Below, one piece after another: positions 1-7,841 of a DNA stretch of 39,634 nucleotides. The DNA is from Chitinophagaceae bacterium. Its GTDB lineage: Bacteria; Bacteroidota; Bacteroidia; Chitinophagales; Chitinophagaceae. Positions within the stretch are counted from its first letter, which is position 1; the number at the start of each line of letters is the position of its first letter. Position numbers and translations under genes: made by a program. Under the pieces are notes generated by a model. It did no database searches. It was not told the origin of the DNA and saw nothing but the letters and a program-made list of their open reading frames with translations. The DNA lies in NCBI GenBank assembly GCA_016786845.1, contig JAEUVB010000005.1, forward strand, positions 1 to 39,634. The letters run 5' to 3'.

Positions 1-181
1 CTAGTAATAACAGTGACCATGATGATCACCATTAGGGTTAAACAAAAAAGCTGTAAACTTGTATTCCGAACAACAAAATACCTTGACAAGCAATTATTAA
101 TTTAACCCCGAAAAGTGTCAAGTAATTTTAGGAGGGGTCAATCCTTTGAATCCCGTTAAACCTTTCTCCCAGCAATATAGA

Positions 182-495
182 ATCTCGCTCGGTTTAAATT
201 TTAACATGCTCAGCTTAAATAGGAACTCGCCCGGTCTAAATGAAAATTCGCTCATTTTAAACGGAAACTCGCTCGGTTTAAATAGTAACACCACCCGGCA
301 ACATTGAAAATCCCATCCGCAACATGGTAACTCGCTTCTACTAAGTTGGAAATGCAATCTACTAAGTAGGATATATCATCTGCTAAGTTGGAAATGCAAT
401 CTACTGAGTTGAAACTCGCTTCTATAACATGGTAACTCGCTTCTACAACATAGTAACTCGCTTCTACTAAGTTGGAAATCGCATCTATTACTTCT
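182..495. repeat. 21-bp-phased degenerate tandem repeat, array 1
   Basis: About fifteen degenerate units follow one another with a strict 21-bp period. The conserved core (TCGC or a variant of it) falls at 187, 208, 229, 250, 271, then 334, 418, 439, 460 and 481, all in one 21-bp register. The left units look like AACTCGCTCGGTTTAAATAGT and the right ones like AACTCGCTTCTACTAAGTTGG, so two unit families are joined without loss of phase. Because 21 is a multiple of 3 the array stays open in some frames and gives a heptad-like pseudo-protein on the minus strand, but nothing else suggests it is translated. The array lies downstream of the minus-strand methyltransferase gene. Confidence 0.8.
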
Positions 496-607
496 TAAAA
501 AGCTTTTTTAAGTCAAAACTGCCGATTTTGATGTCGGATTGTCAGTTCGTAAAGTTTCTTCCTAAAATGTCTGGGCACGAAAAAAAACCCAATGGGGGGC
601 TTTTTCG

Positions 608-920
608 ACCTCGCTGTTCGCGATTTGCAATCGCGTACCCATAGAAAAAGGATTTACTAAAAAGAAAGTAAAGAAAGCTCGAGGCATCCCCAAATCTCCA
701 ATAAAACTTTATAGCGCGCTTTTTCTTTGTTACTTTCTTTTACTAAAAAAGAAAGTAAAGAAAGCTTCAGGCATCTTCACTTTTAAATATGAACGCACCC
801 TCCCTCGCAGGACAGCACCTCGCTGTTCGCGATTTGCAATCGCGTACCCGGATAAAAAGGATTTGAAATCCTATATTCCTAAAAAGGATTAACTAAAAAG
901 AAAGTAAAGAAAGCTTCTCG
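608..920. repeat. Dispersed palindromic intergenic element, two copies
   Basis: A 33-bp sequence is present identically at 608-640 and 817-849. It contains the palindrome CGCGATTTGCAATCGCG. Each copy is followed by an A-rich motif (ACTAAAAAGAAAGTAAAG) that occurs three times (about 656-678, 741-765, 891-913). The middle copy of that motif pairs with an upstream CTTTGTTACTTTCTTTT to form a long A/T hairpin (about 724-764). The segment has no plausible gene and looks like a duplicated extragenic repetitive element. The rest of 496-990 holds nothing else recognisable. Confidence 0.7.
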
Positions 921-970
921 CATACGAAATCTCGAATAAGCCCGCATCCACTTACATACGAAAGCAACCA

Positions 971-1005
971 TAAAAACTAAACACTAAAAACTAATCACTA
1001 AAAAC
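971..1005 (-). repeat. AT-rich tandem motif overlapping a gene 3' end
   Basis: On the minus strand this reads as repeats of TAGTTTTTAGTG / TTAGTGTTTAG and includes the stop codon (991-993) and last codons of the methyltransferase gene. A closely similar motif starts on the stop codon of the flippase gene at 26244. Confidence 0.55.
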
Positions 1006-2250
1006 TCCTCCCTTCTTCGCCACAACCACACCTTTCCGTTCATCATCAAACGTACACGCAAACAAATAAACATCACCCCCTTCCAGCAGTCCCCATTTAT
1101 TTCTTAACTCTTTCACGGTCGATGGAAAATTGCGTATACTCAAATTGGCTTTCTTGTCTTTCAGTATAGAATGGATCGCTTTTTTATCCGCATCGATTAC
1201 ATCTATAATTTCAAAACTCCGTCCCGGAAAATTTTCCATCCATTTTTCTGATGTATATAAATGAGTATGCTGATGCAATTGAGGCATATTCAATCTTTCC
1301 GACAATAGTTTATACGGACCGGCTTTCATCAAGGCCGCATGAGCTTCGTAAACATATTTTTGAGGCGCACCAATGTTCAACACCGCAGCCTTCTCTTCCT
1401 CCGGATAAAAGGAAAAGGCTTCACCGGTTTGATGTCCCAATTGTACCGCGTGTATTTGATACGTCGATGGCGCATCTGCTTCCAAATGAAAAATAAGTTC
1501 CTTGCATTCCTGATCCACGGCCACGACATATACATTTTTCACATGCCCCAATTGTTCGCAGGCTTGCGTAATGTCGAGCAGGGGAGAGGTCTTCAAAACA
1601 ACCCTGTTGCTGATGGCAAAGAGCTTGGGCAACAAGGACACAACATCAGGCGAACAATCCGACAGCTTCACCACTTTTCCGCCCGCAACATCTCTTCTCG
1701 CCGGATCTAAATAGATGAGGTCCGCCTTTTCCGCATATTGTGTTACGAAAGTTTCCGCATCCATATCTTTTGCGATCCTGACGGCCGGCCTTTGAAACAC
1801 ATGATAATTGTGCGCCAGTATTTTTCTCAATCCTTCCTGTGCCTCGATCAAAATAATTTCTTCAAAACCCTGCGATAAATAAAAGGCATCCACTCCCATA
1901 CCTGCCGTAAGATCGATCATGCGCTTACCCCGAAATAAAGAGGACTTATACGCCGCCGTCCGTTCCGAAGAACTTTGTTCCGCACTAATGCCCGGAGGAA
2001 TGATGAATTGAACATGCTTCAAGAGGGCAGGGATTTTGTCTTCCAGCTTCTTACGTGAACTAAACTGATGCAGCAGTCTCAATCTTTGCTCCGCATCCTT
2101 TATTCCCGAATGCAAGGAAAGTACTTTCGGATCCTCACCGGCATGGTCGGACAGAAACTTGAGTTCCTCCGCTGTCAATGCAATCTCAGGGTCAAATGCA
2201 GGCCGTATATACTCTATCATGAATGGTGCAAAATACAATTTTCCGCGCAT
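991..2250 (-). CDS. Class I SAM-dependent methyltransferase with THUMP-like C-terminal region
   Basis: The protein has a Rossmann-type methyltransferase core: MIDLTAGMGVDAFYLSQ is the SAM-binding motif I, and DLIYLDPARRD resembles the catalytic D-P-x-x-R motif of nucleic-acid methyltransferases. A C-terminal region of about 130 residues follows, as in the Bacteroidota PG_1098-type family annotated as THUMP-like. Substrate is probably RNA, but this is inferred from family only. The reading frame continues upstream to TTG 2265 and ATG 2262. ATG 2250 is chosen because GAGG lies six bases before it. ATG 2220 (MIEYIRPAFDP) is an alternative that would better match the short N-termini of relatives. 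The gene is transcribed away from the zeta-like gene, and both share the 2251-2425 intergenic region. Confidence 0.85.
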   Translation of the reverse strand: MRGKLYFAPFMIEYIRPAFDPEIALTAEELKFLSDHAGEDPKVLSLHSGIKDAEQRLRLLHQFSSRKKLEDKIPALLKHVQFIIPPGISAEQSSSERTAAYKSSLFRGKRMIDLTAGMGVDAFYLSQGFEEIILIEAQEGLRKILAHNYHVFQRPAVRIAKDMDAETFVTQYAEKADLIYLDPARRDVAGGKVVKLSDCSPDVVSLLPKLFAISNRVVLKTSPLLDITQACEQLGHVKNVYVVAVDQECKELIFHLEADAPSTYQIHAVQLGHQTGEAFSFYPEEEKAAVLNIGAPQKYVYEAHAALMKAGPYKLLSERLNMPQLHQHTHLYTSEKWMENFPGRSFEIIDVIDADKKAIHSILKDKKANLSIRNFPSTVKELRNKWGLLEGGDVYLFACTFDDERKGVVVAKKGGVFSD

Positions 2251-2316
2251 GCCTGACCTCATCAAGTAGAAGTTTCTATATGCGCATCATGCATTATACC
2301 GAAGGGATATTTGTAA

Positions 2317-2390
2317 TAGACCAATAATTTGGTCTAAACAACTATCCTATCGGCATATACCACTGTAAGAATTGGTCTAACAACCAATTC
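2317..2390. promoter_or_regulatory. Operator-like palindromes upstream of zeta-like gene
   Basis: Two perfect inverted repeats lie in the divergent intergenic region. One is 2317-2336 (TAGACCAA, 4-nt loop, TTGGTCTA) and the other 2369-2390 (GAATTGGT, 6-nt loop, ACCAATTC). Both include the direct repeat TTGGTCTAA, and a further TTGGT follows at 2394. Paired palindromes with a shared core are typical of repressor sites at toxin-antitoxin promoters. No regulator is identified here. Confidence 0.5.
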
Positions 2391-2425
2391 ACATTGGTAT
2401 TAATTTTACCGTCAAATAGAAATTT

Positions 2426-3010
2426 ATCCCACACCTTTATATCATAGCAGGTTGCAATGGCGCCGGTAAAACAACCGCCAGCAATACCATACTTCCCGAA
2501 TTGCTCAACTGCTACGAATTCGTCAATGCGGATAATATCGCCCATGGTCTCTCTCCCTTCAATGTCGAAAAAGTAGCCTTCGAAGCCGGACGCATCATGC
2601 TCACCCGGATCGATGAACTGCTACACGAAGGCGTAGATTTCGCTATAGAAACGACCTTGTCTACCCGCAGCTATGTGAGCCTCGTGAAAGATGCGCAAGC
2701 CCGAAACTACCATGTCACCTTGCTTTATGTATGGCTGGAATCGGAAGAGGTGGCCATAGAACGTGTGGCCATGCGCGTGGCCGAAGGTGGACATCATATC
2801 CCCGAACCCATCATTCGTCGCCGTTATCGCCGGGGTATTTCTAACCTCTTTAAGCTCTACCTCGATCTGGTGGATGCTTGGGTTTTGGTCAATAATACCC
2901 AGGGAATGCTGGAGCGAATTGCCTATGGCGAAAAATCTGTTGTCCAGAATCTCGAAAGTGCGTACATTTGGTCTCAATTAAAGTCTATCGCAGATGGCAA
3001 CAGTCAGTAA
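2426..3010 (+). CDS. Zeta-toxin-like P-loop kinase (start codon missing or atypical)
   Basis: The protein matches the zeta-toxin/AAA family found in Bacteroidota. A P-loop GCNGAGKTT is encoded at about 2450-2476, followed by the family blocks EFVNADNIAHGLSPFN, IETTLSTRSY and RRRYRRGISNLF. Zeta toxins phosphorylate UDP-N-acetylamino sugars, but the substrate of this chromosomal clade is not established. The first conventional start (TTG 2501) would cut off the P-loop, so it cannot be the functional start. An in-frame TAG sits at 2417-2419 and there is no ATG, GTG or TTG between it and the P-loop. Where relatives have the initial Met before P-x-LYIIAG, this sequence has ATC (2426). The gene is therefore either started at ATC, disabled by a point change, or affected by a sequence error. 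It overlaps the next gene by 17 nt. Confidence 0.7.
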   Translation: MPHLYIIAGCNGAGKTTASNTILPELLNCYEFVNADNIAHGLSPFNVEKVAFEAGRIMLTRIDELLHEGVDFAIETTLSTRSYVSLVKDAQARNYHVTLLYVWLESEEVAIERVAMRVAEGGHHIPEPIIRRRYRRGISNLFKLYLDLVDAWVLVNNTQGMLERIAYGEKSVVQNLESAYIWSQLKSIADGNSQ

Positions 3011-3200
3011 AGACAGTCAGGTATTTCTCGAAAAAATCACACTTGGCTTCAAAATGGCTTACGAAAAGCTCGTTCGTGAAGCGGCCCTACACAACCGCTC
3101 ACTGGTTTTTGGTAAAAATGGTAAACCCGTTCGTGTTCCCGCCGTACAACTTCTGCAAGACCTCGACGCCGTAAAGACGGATGATCGCAAAGACAGATAA
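2994..3200 (+). CDS. Small conserved partner of the zeta-like kinase
   Basis: This 68-residue protein begins MATVSKDSQVFLEKITLGF and contains the block SLVFGKNGKPVRVPA. Its ATG lies inside the 3' end of the zeta-like gene (17-nt overlap), which points to translational coupling. Small proteins of this type are, to my recollection, commonly found next to zeta-like genes in Bacteroidota, so it is a candidate antitoxin or regulator. No DNA-binding fold can be recognised from the sequence. The intact reading frame argues that the locus is still maintained even though the upstream start codon is abnormal. Confidence 0.65.
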   Translation: MATVSKDSQVFLEKITLGFKMAYEKLVREAALHNRSLVFGKNGKPVRVPAVQLLQDLDAVKTDDRKDR

Positions 3201-3316
3201 TTTCAGGCCCTTCTCCGACCGACGGAAGATAGCCCTCCCCATACATGCATAATTTTTGTTAATACTGCAAAATTCACGATGCAGGCTAGGCCATTTCTCT
3301 GTAATTTGCGCCCTTT

Positions 3317-4711
3317 ATGAACATTCGCACCCTGAAATTCTTTCCCCTCCTTTTAGTATGGATGACCGGCAGTTTAGCAGCCTCATCCCAACAAGAAAAC
3401 ATCGATAAAATCATTGCCATCGTCGGCGATAAAATCATCCTCAAATCTGAAGTAGATAATGCTTTTGAAGATTACCGCAAGGAAGATCCAAGTCTGAGCG
3501 ATACCGTCAAATGTCAACTGCTCGAGCAATACCTGAGCCAGAAAGTATTGGTGGAACAAGCCGATCGCGACAGTGTCATTATCAGCGACGAAGAGGTGGA
3601 GGGTGCCTTGGATAACCGTATCCGTTATTTTATCAGCATGTACGGCTCCGAAGAAAAGCTCGAAGAAATGGCCGGCAAAACCGCCTATCAATTGAAAGAT
3701 GATTATCGTCCCATGTTCCGCGATCAGTTGACCGCACAACGTATGCAGGGACAAATCATGTCGGGCGTAAAGATCACCCCTCAGGAAGTCAAAATATTTT
3801 ACGATAAGATCCCTAAGGATAGTCTTCCTTTCTACCCGTCCTTATTGGAAGTGGGACAAATCGTTTTCAAACCCGATGTGAATAAGGAGGTAGCCGATAC
3901 GGCCATCGCTACGCTGGAGAGAATCAGGGCAGAAATTATTTCAGGCAAGACGGCTTTCGACCAAATGGCCGGTATATATAGTCAGGATCCCGGCAGTAAA
4001 GACAATGGCGGCGACCTCGGTATCATGTCCCGCGATGAATTGGTGACCGAATTTGCCGCTGCGGCTTTTAAATTACAGAACGGAGAAATTTCACCGGTGG
4101 TCAAAACCAAATTCGGATATCATATTATTCAAATGGTGAATCGCCAGGGTGCCAAAGCAAAATTGCGTCATATCCTGATCAAGCCGTTGATCACGGCCGA
4201 CATGGTGAAATTGACCATGCAAAGGGCCGACAGTGTGAGAGCGAATCTGGTCAGTGGCAAAATGGTCTTTTCGGAAGCTGTAGGTAAATACTCGGATGAT
4301 GACGCGACTAAAATTACCGGCGGTATGTTTACCGATCAGCAAACCGGAGCCTCTCTGCTCGCAGCCGAATCACTCGAACCATCTGTGGCCCTTCAGGTAA
4401 ATGAGATGGGCAAGGGCGAATACTCTCAGGCTATGGAATATGTGGATGCACAAAGCGGCGATCGTTTGGTGCGCATCATTTATCTGAAGAACCGTACTGA
4501 ACCGCATAAGGCAAATTTAAAAGATGATTACAGCCGTATTCAAAATGTAGCTTTCGCAGAAAAGCAAAATGAATATTTATCCAAGTGGATGGAGAGTCAT
4601 ATATCAGGATTTTATATTTCCGTCGATGATGAATATGCAGATTGTAACAACCTTAAAAAGTGGAGATTGGCTTCTGCAGCAAAAAATAAAAACAACCTAA
4701 ACCAAAAGTGA
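3317..4711 (+). CDS. surA: SurA-like periplasmic peptidyl-prolyl isomerase/chaperone
   Basis: The 464-residue protein has an N-terminal signal peptide (hydrophobic LKFFPLLLVWMTGSLAA, cleavage likely near residue 24). A SurA N-terminal domain follows (IDKIIAIVGDKIILKSEVDNAF) and then two parvulin-type domains at about 172-275 and 280-385. The first carries the usual FDQMAGIYSQDPGSKDNGGDLG and FGYHIIQ segments. SurA proteins chaperone outer-membrane β-barrel proteins in the periplasm. The second parvulin domain is more diverged and may be structural. The gene overlaps the moxR start by 4 nt (GTGA), so the two are translationally coupled. The 3200-3316 gap upstream shows only a weak -7-like TAATTTG just before the ATG. 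Confidence 0.92.
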   Translation: MNIRTLKFFPLLLVWMTGSLAASSQQENIDKIIAIVGDKIILKSEVDNAFEDYRKEDPSLSDTVKCQLLEQYLSQKVLVEQADRDSVIISDEEVEGALDNRIRYFISMYGSEEKLEEMAGKTAYQLKDDYRPMFRDQLTAQRMQGQIMSGVKITPQEVKIFYDKIPKDSLPFYPSLLEVGQIVFKPDVNKEVADTAIATLERIRAEIISGKTAFDQMAGIYSQDPGSKDNGGDLGIMSRDELVTEFAAAAFKLQNGEISPVVKTKFGYHIIQMVNRQGAKAKLRHILIKPLITADMVKLTMQRADSVRANLVSGKMVFSEAVGKYSDDDATKITGGMFTDQQTGASLLAAESLEPSVALQVNEMGKGEYSQAMEYVDAQSGDRLVRIIYLKNRTEPHKANLKDDYSRIQNVAFAEKQNEYLSKWMESHISGFYISVDDEYADCNNLKKWRLASAAKNKNNLNQK

Positions 4712-5670
4712 GTATGTATAGTTCAGATGTAGAAGCGGCTAAAGCTTTACAAGATAAATTTTCAAGTCTTAAAACCGCCATCGGTAAAGTCATCGTTGGT
4801 CAGCATGAAGTGGTGGAAGGAGTAATTATTTCTATTCTTTGTAATGGACATAGTTTACTCGTCGGTGTGCCGGGCCTGGCAAAAACATTATTGGTGAATA
4901 CCATCGCCCGTGTGCTGGATCTCGATTTCAAACGGATACAGTTTACGCCCGATTTGATGCCGAGCGATATTACCGGAGCTGAAATCCTCGATGAACACCG
5001 GAATTTCAAATTCATTAAAGGACCTTTGTTCTCTAATATTATTTTGGCGGATGAGATCAACCGTACACCTCCCAAAACACAGGCGGCCTTACTAGAAGCG
5101 ATGCAAGAGCGTCATGTAACCATAGGCGGACAGTTGCATACCTTGCCTGCACCGTTCTTTGTACTCGCAACACAAAATCCGATTGAGCAAGAAGGAACCT
5201 ATCCCTTACCGGAAGCTCAGCTCGATCGTTTTATGTTCAATATCTGGCTCGACTATCCTTCCTTTAAAGAGGAGCTGGAAGTAGTAAAGCAAACTACTTC
5301 TGATGTCAAGGCTGAATTGCCTAAGGTGATGACCGGGGAAGAAATTTTATATTTCCAGCATTTGGTTCGCCGTGTACCGGTACCTGATAATGTGATGGAA
5401 TATGCAGTCGGTCTGGTGCATAAAACACGTCCGAATGAACAAGGTTCGGATATTGCACGCACTTACATTTCATGGGGTGCCGGTCCGCGTGCTTCACAAT
5501 ATTTAATTCTGGGCGCTAAATGTTATGCCTTATTGCATGGCAAATACAGTCCGGATATAGAAGATGTGAAGGCCGTTGCCCTCGCCATCCTTCGTCATCG
5601 TGTGGTGCGTAACTACAAAGCAGAAGCGGAAGGTTTGTCGATCGAAGAATTGATCAAGCGACTGATGTAA
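4708..5670 (+). CDS. MoxR-family AAA+ ATPase
   Basis: This 320-residue protein has the full MoxR signature: Walker A GVPGLAKT (residues 53-60), Walker B ILADEINR (Asp115/Glu116), the block ATQNPIEQEGTYPLPEAQLDRF and the C-terminal lid region. MoxR ATPases act as chaperones that assemble or activate metal-dependent or VWA-domain partners, often linked to envelope stress. The GTG start overlaps the surA stop by four bases. ATG 4714, two codons later, is an alternative. No DUF58 or VWA (Bat) genes follow, unlike many Bacteroidota moxR loci; the operon instead ends in a strong terminator. Confidence 0.93.
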   Translation: MSMYSSDVEAAKALQDKFSSLKTAIGKVIVGQHEVVEGVIISILCNGHSLLVGVPGLAKTLLVNTIARVLDLDFKRIQFTPDLMPSDITGAEILDEHRNFKFIKGPLFSNIILADEINRTPPKTQAALLEAMQERHVTIGGQLHTLPAPFFVLATQNPIEQEGTYPLPEAQLDRFMFNIWLDYPSFKEELEVVKQTTSDVKAELPKVMTGEEILYFQHLVRRVPVPDNVMEYAVGLVHKTRPNEQGSDIARTYISWGAGPRASQYLILGAKCYALLHGKYSPDIEDVKAVALAILRHRVVRNYKAEAEGLSIEELIKRLM

Positions 5671-5694
5671 TCAACATAAAAAGCTTTTTAAAAG

Positions 5695-5727
5695 CTGCGG
5701 AACGTTCTACGTTTCGCAGTTTTTTTT
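5695..5727 (+). terminator. Rho-independent terminator of surA-moxR
   Basis: A ten-bp stem, CTGCGGAACG with CGTTTCGCAG around a TTCTA loop, is followed by eight T residues. It begins 24 bases after the moxR stop codon. Confidence 0.88.
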
Positions 5728-5775
5728 GTCGCATACAACAACGTAAGAGATACCGAATGAGAATGATCAGGTGAA

Positions 5776-6282
5776 TTACAAACGATCTCTTCTGAACGCG
5801 TAAATCAGTTCATCCTCAAACTGACCCAATTTAAAAATCGTTTGGGGCAAACGTGCCTCTAAGGTAAAACCGTTTTTCTCCAGTACTTTTTGAGATCCGA
5901 GATTGCGACCATAGGGTCGGGCATAAATCCGTTCAATGTCCCAATGTTGGAAGGCATAGGGCAGCATGAGTCGTATGGCTTCGGTGATGATGCCTTTACC
6001 CCAGTAATCCTTGCCCAGCCAATATCCGAGTTCGGCATTCTTACGATAGATATCTTGCTGCGGATGAATACCGATACCTCCCACGGCCTCACCTTCGAAT
6101 TCGATGCAACGAATGTTAGCAGGATCATGACTGTTGGCCATTTGTATAAAACCCCGGGCATGCTCTTCGAGGTAAGGTGATGGAAACAGGTCGGTCATAT
6201 TGGCGGCAATGTCGGGATCATTGGCCAGAGAGGCCAAACGCGGTGCGTCTTGTTCGGTCCAGTTGCGAAGGATGATGTTCAT
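5776..6282 (-). CDS. GNAT-family N-acetyltransferase (RimJ/RimL type)
   Basis: The 168-residue protein starts with LRNWTEQDAPRLASLANDP, the typical first helix of RimJ/RimL-like GNATs. The segment AVGGIGIHPQQDIYRKNAELGYWLGKDYWGKG gives the acetyl-CoA-binding β4-α3 region, and GSQKVLEKNGF is the conserved C-terminal helix/strand. Members acetylate protein N-termini or small amines, and the substrate cannot be told from sequence. It is convergent with moxR and stands alone. Confidence 0.9.
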   Translation of the reverse strand: MNIILRNWTEQDAPRLASLANDPDIAANMTDLFPSPYLEEHARGFIQMANSHDPANIRCIEFEGEAVGGIGIHPQQDIYRKNAELGYWLGKDYWGKGIITEAIRLMLPYAFQHWDIERIYARPYGRNLGSQKVLEKNGFTLEARLPQTIFKLGQFEDELIYAFRRDRL

Positions 6283-6574
6283 CGTTAAGAATATTGAAAT
6301 TTAAAAATACTATATTTCTGTTTATTTTTTGCTTGGATTGGAAGAAGGAATGAAGAAGAAATGAAAGACTTGATGGGTAGGACTTGCGGCCACGATTGTA
6401 GTGGAAAGCCCGCAGCGACGACGCAGGAGGCCTCGAGGCCGATCTCGCGGCAGGCGCGAGGACTTGGAACGAAAAGCGTGTAAGCCGCCCAAATCATTTG
6501 TATTCATTTTTCCGTGACGATGGATACAAGGTTTTCTGACTTTCATTTTTAACGGAAAGTTGTTTCAAATCTGC
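6283..6574. repeat. Intergenic stretch with GC-rich extragenic element (about 6380-6490)
   Basis: No gene is supported here. The segment 6380-6490 is GC-rich in an AT-rich spacer and contains ATTGTAGTGGAAAGCCCGC and GAGGACTTGGAACGAAAAGCG. It resembles the element at 14519-14670, which has AGCGATAGTAGCGGATACCC. Both look like members of a dispersed non-coding family. Short open frames across it are not coding. Confidence 0.45.
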
Positions 6575-6582
6575 TAAATTTG
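6575..6582 (+). promoter_or_regulatory. Bacteroidota -7 promoter element of hmgA
   Basis: TAAATTTG matches the Bacteroidota -7 consensus TAnnTTTG and would start transcription about 20 bases before the hmgA ATG. A clear -33 TTTG at normal spacing is not seen. Confidence 0.45.
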
Positions 6583-6608
6583 CAGGGAACAAAACGACAA
6601 ACGATTTC

Positions 6609-7766
6609 ATGCCACATTATTATTCCTTAGGGAGTATTCCTCATAAGCGACATACGCAATTTCGTAAACCCGACGGCGGACTGTATAGCGAACAGCTTTT
6701 CAGCACGGAAGGATTCTCCGATAATTATTCCTTACTCTATCATATCCATCCGCCAACCGTGATTATCAAGTCGGAAGAGCCGACCGATATCAATCCGGTA
6801 ATCGCTACAACGAATATTCTAAAACACAGAAGTTTTCAGGGCTTTAAAATTCAGCCTGCAGCAGATTATCTCGACAGCCGCAAACCGGTCTTGGTCAATC
6901 AGGATTGTCATATCAGTCTGGCTGCCCCGCAAGAAAGCATGAAGGATTATTTCTACAAAAATGCGGATGCCGATGAGGTGCTCTTCATTCATGTCGGCAG
7001 CGGTAAAATGCTGACCCAATATGGTGAATTGAGTTTCGGTTATGGCGACTATATCGTGGTGCCTCGCGGAACGATTTACCAATTGCAGTTTGATACCGCA
7101 GATAATAGAATCCTCATCGTGGAATCCTTTGGGCCCATTCGAATGCCCCGCCGATACAAAAGTAAAGAAGGGCAGTTGATGGAGCATTCGCCTTATTGCG
7201 AACGCGATATTCGCAAACCGGCCAATCTCAATCCGCAGGATGAACAAGGGGCTTTTAAAATTCTGACTAAGAAGAAAGGATTACTCTATCCCATCACTTA
7301 CGGCTATCATCCTTTTGATGTGGTCGGTTGGGATGGATGTGAGTATCCTTACATTTTTAGTATCCACGATTTTGAACCCATTACCGGTCGTGTGCATATG
7401 CCGCCACCGATTCATCAAACTTTCGACGGAAAGGATTTTGTAATTTGTTCTTTTGTTCCGCGATTATTCGACTATCATCCTCAAGCCATACCGGCCCCTT
7501 ACAATCACAGCAATATAGACAGTGATGAAGTGTTGTATTATGTGGATGGTGAGTTCATGAGTCGTAAACATGTCACCAAGGGAGTGATTACATTACATCC
7601 GAGTGGTATACCACATGGTCCTCACCCGGGTGCTGTAGAAAAAAGTATCGGTGCCAAGGAGACACCCGAACTGGCCGTGATGATCGATACATTCAGACCA
7701 TTGCATTTAACCAACTATGCAGTAGGCATCGAAGACGATAACTACGAAATGAGCTGGGCCGAATAA
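6609..7766 (+). CDS. hmgA: Homogentisate 1,2-dioxygenase
   Basis: The 385-residue protein begins MPHYYSLGSIPHKRHTQFRKP, characteristic of homogentisate dioxygenases of the shorter bacterial clade. The enzyme opens the aromatic ring of homogentisate to maleylacetoacetate in the cytoplasm. In the C-terminal cupin core the likely iron ligands are His300 (YNHSNIDSDEV), an acidic residue just after it, and His336 (HPSGIPHGPHPG). The 36-residue spacing between the two histidines equals that of the human enzyme (His335/His371). The third ligand lies at Asp306 or Glu307, whereas human HGD has Glu at +6, a deviation seen from the motif itself. hpd, supplying the substrate, follows 75 bases downstream. 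Confidence 0.95.
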   Translation: MPHYYSLGSIPHKRHTQFRKPDGGLYSEQLFSTEGFSDNYSLLYHIHPPTVIIKSEEPTDINPVIATTNILKHRSFQGFKIQPAADYLDSRKPVLVNQDCHISLAAPQESMKDYFYKNADADEVLFIHVGSGKMLTQYGELSFGYGDYIVVPRGTIYQLQFDTADNRILIVESFGPIRMPRRYKSKEGQLMEHSPYCERDIRKPANLNPQDEQGAFKILTKKKGLLYPITYGYHPFDVVGWDGCEYPYIFSIHDFEPITGRVHMPPPIHQTFDGKDFVICSFVPRLFDYHPQAIPAPYNHSNIDSDEVLYYVDGEFMSRKHVTKGVITLHPSGIPHGPHPGAVEKSIGAKETPELAVMIDTFRPLHLTNYAVGIEDDNYEMSWAE

Positions 7767-7841
7767 TATTCATGAATGCATCCGTTATGCATGCTACACG
7801 ACTAAATAAATTCAATATAAAACTACAATACAAATAAACAC

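Noticed and set aside
182..495. CRISPR array
   Set aside because: Units are contiguous and degenerate, with no unique spacers and no cas genes in the window.
6285..6546. Short minus-strand frames between the acetyltransferase and hmgA
   Set aside because: They cover a GC-rich non-coding element and overlap one another in different frames with no recognisable protein.
7772..7796. Inverted ATGCAT repeat between hmgA and hpd as a terminator or operator
   Set aside because: The stem is only six AT-rich base pairs with no T run and no second copy; too weak to call.
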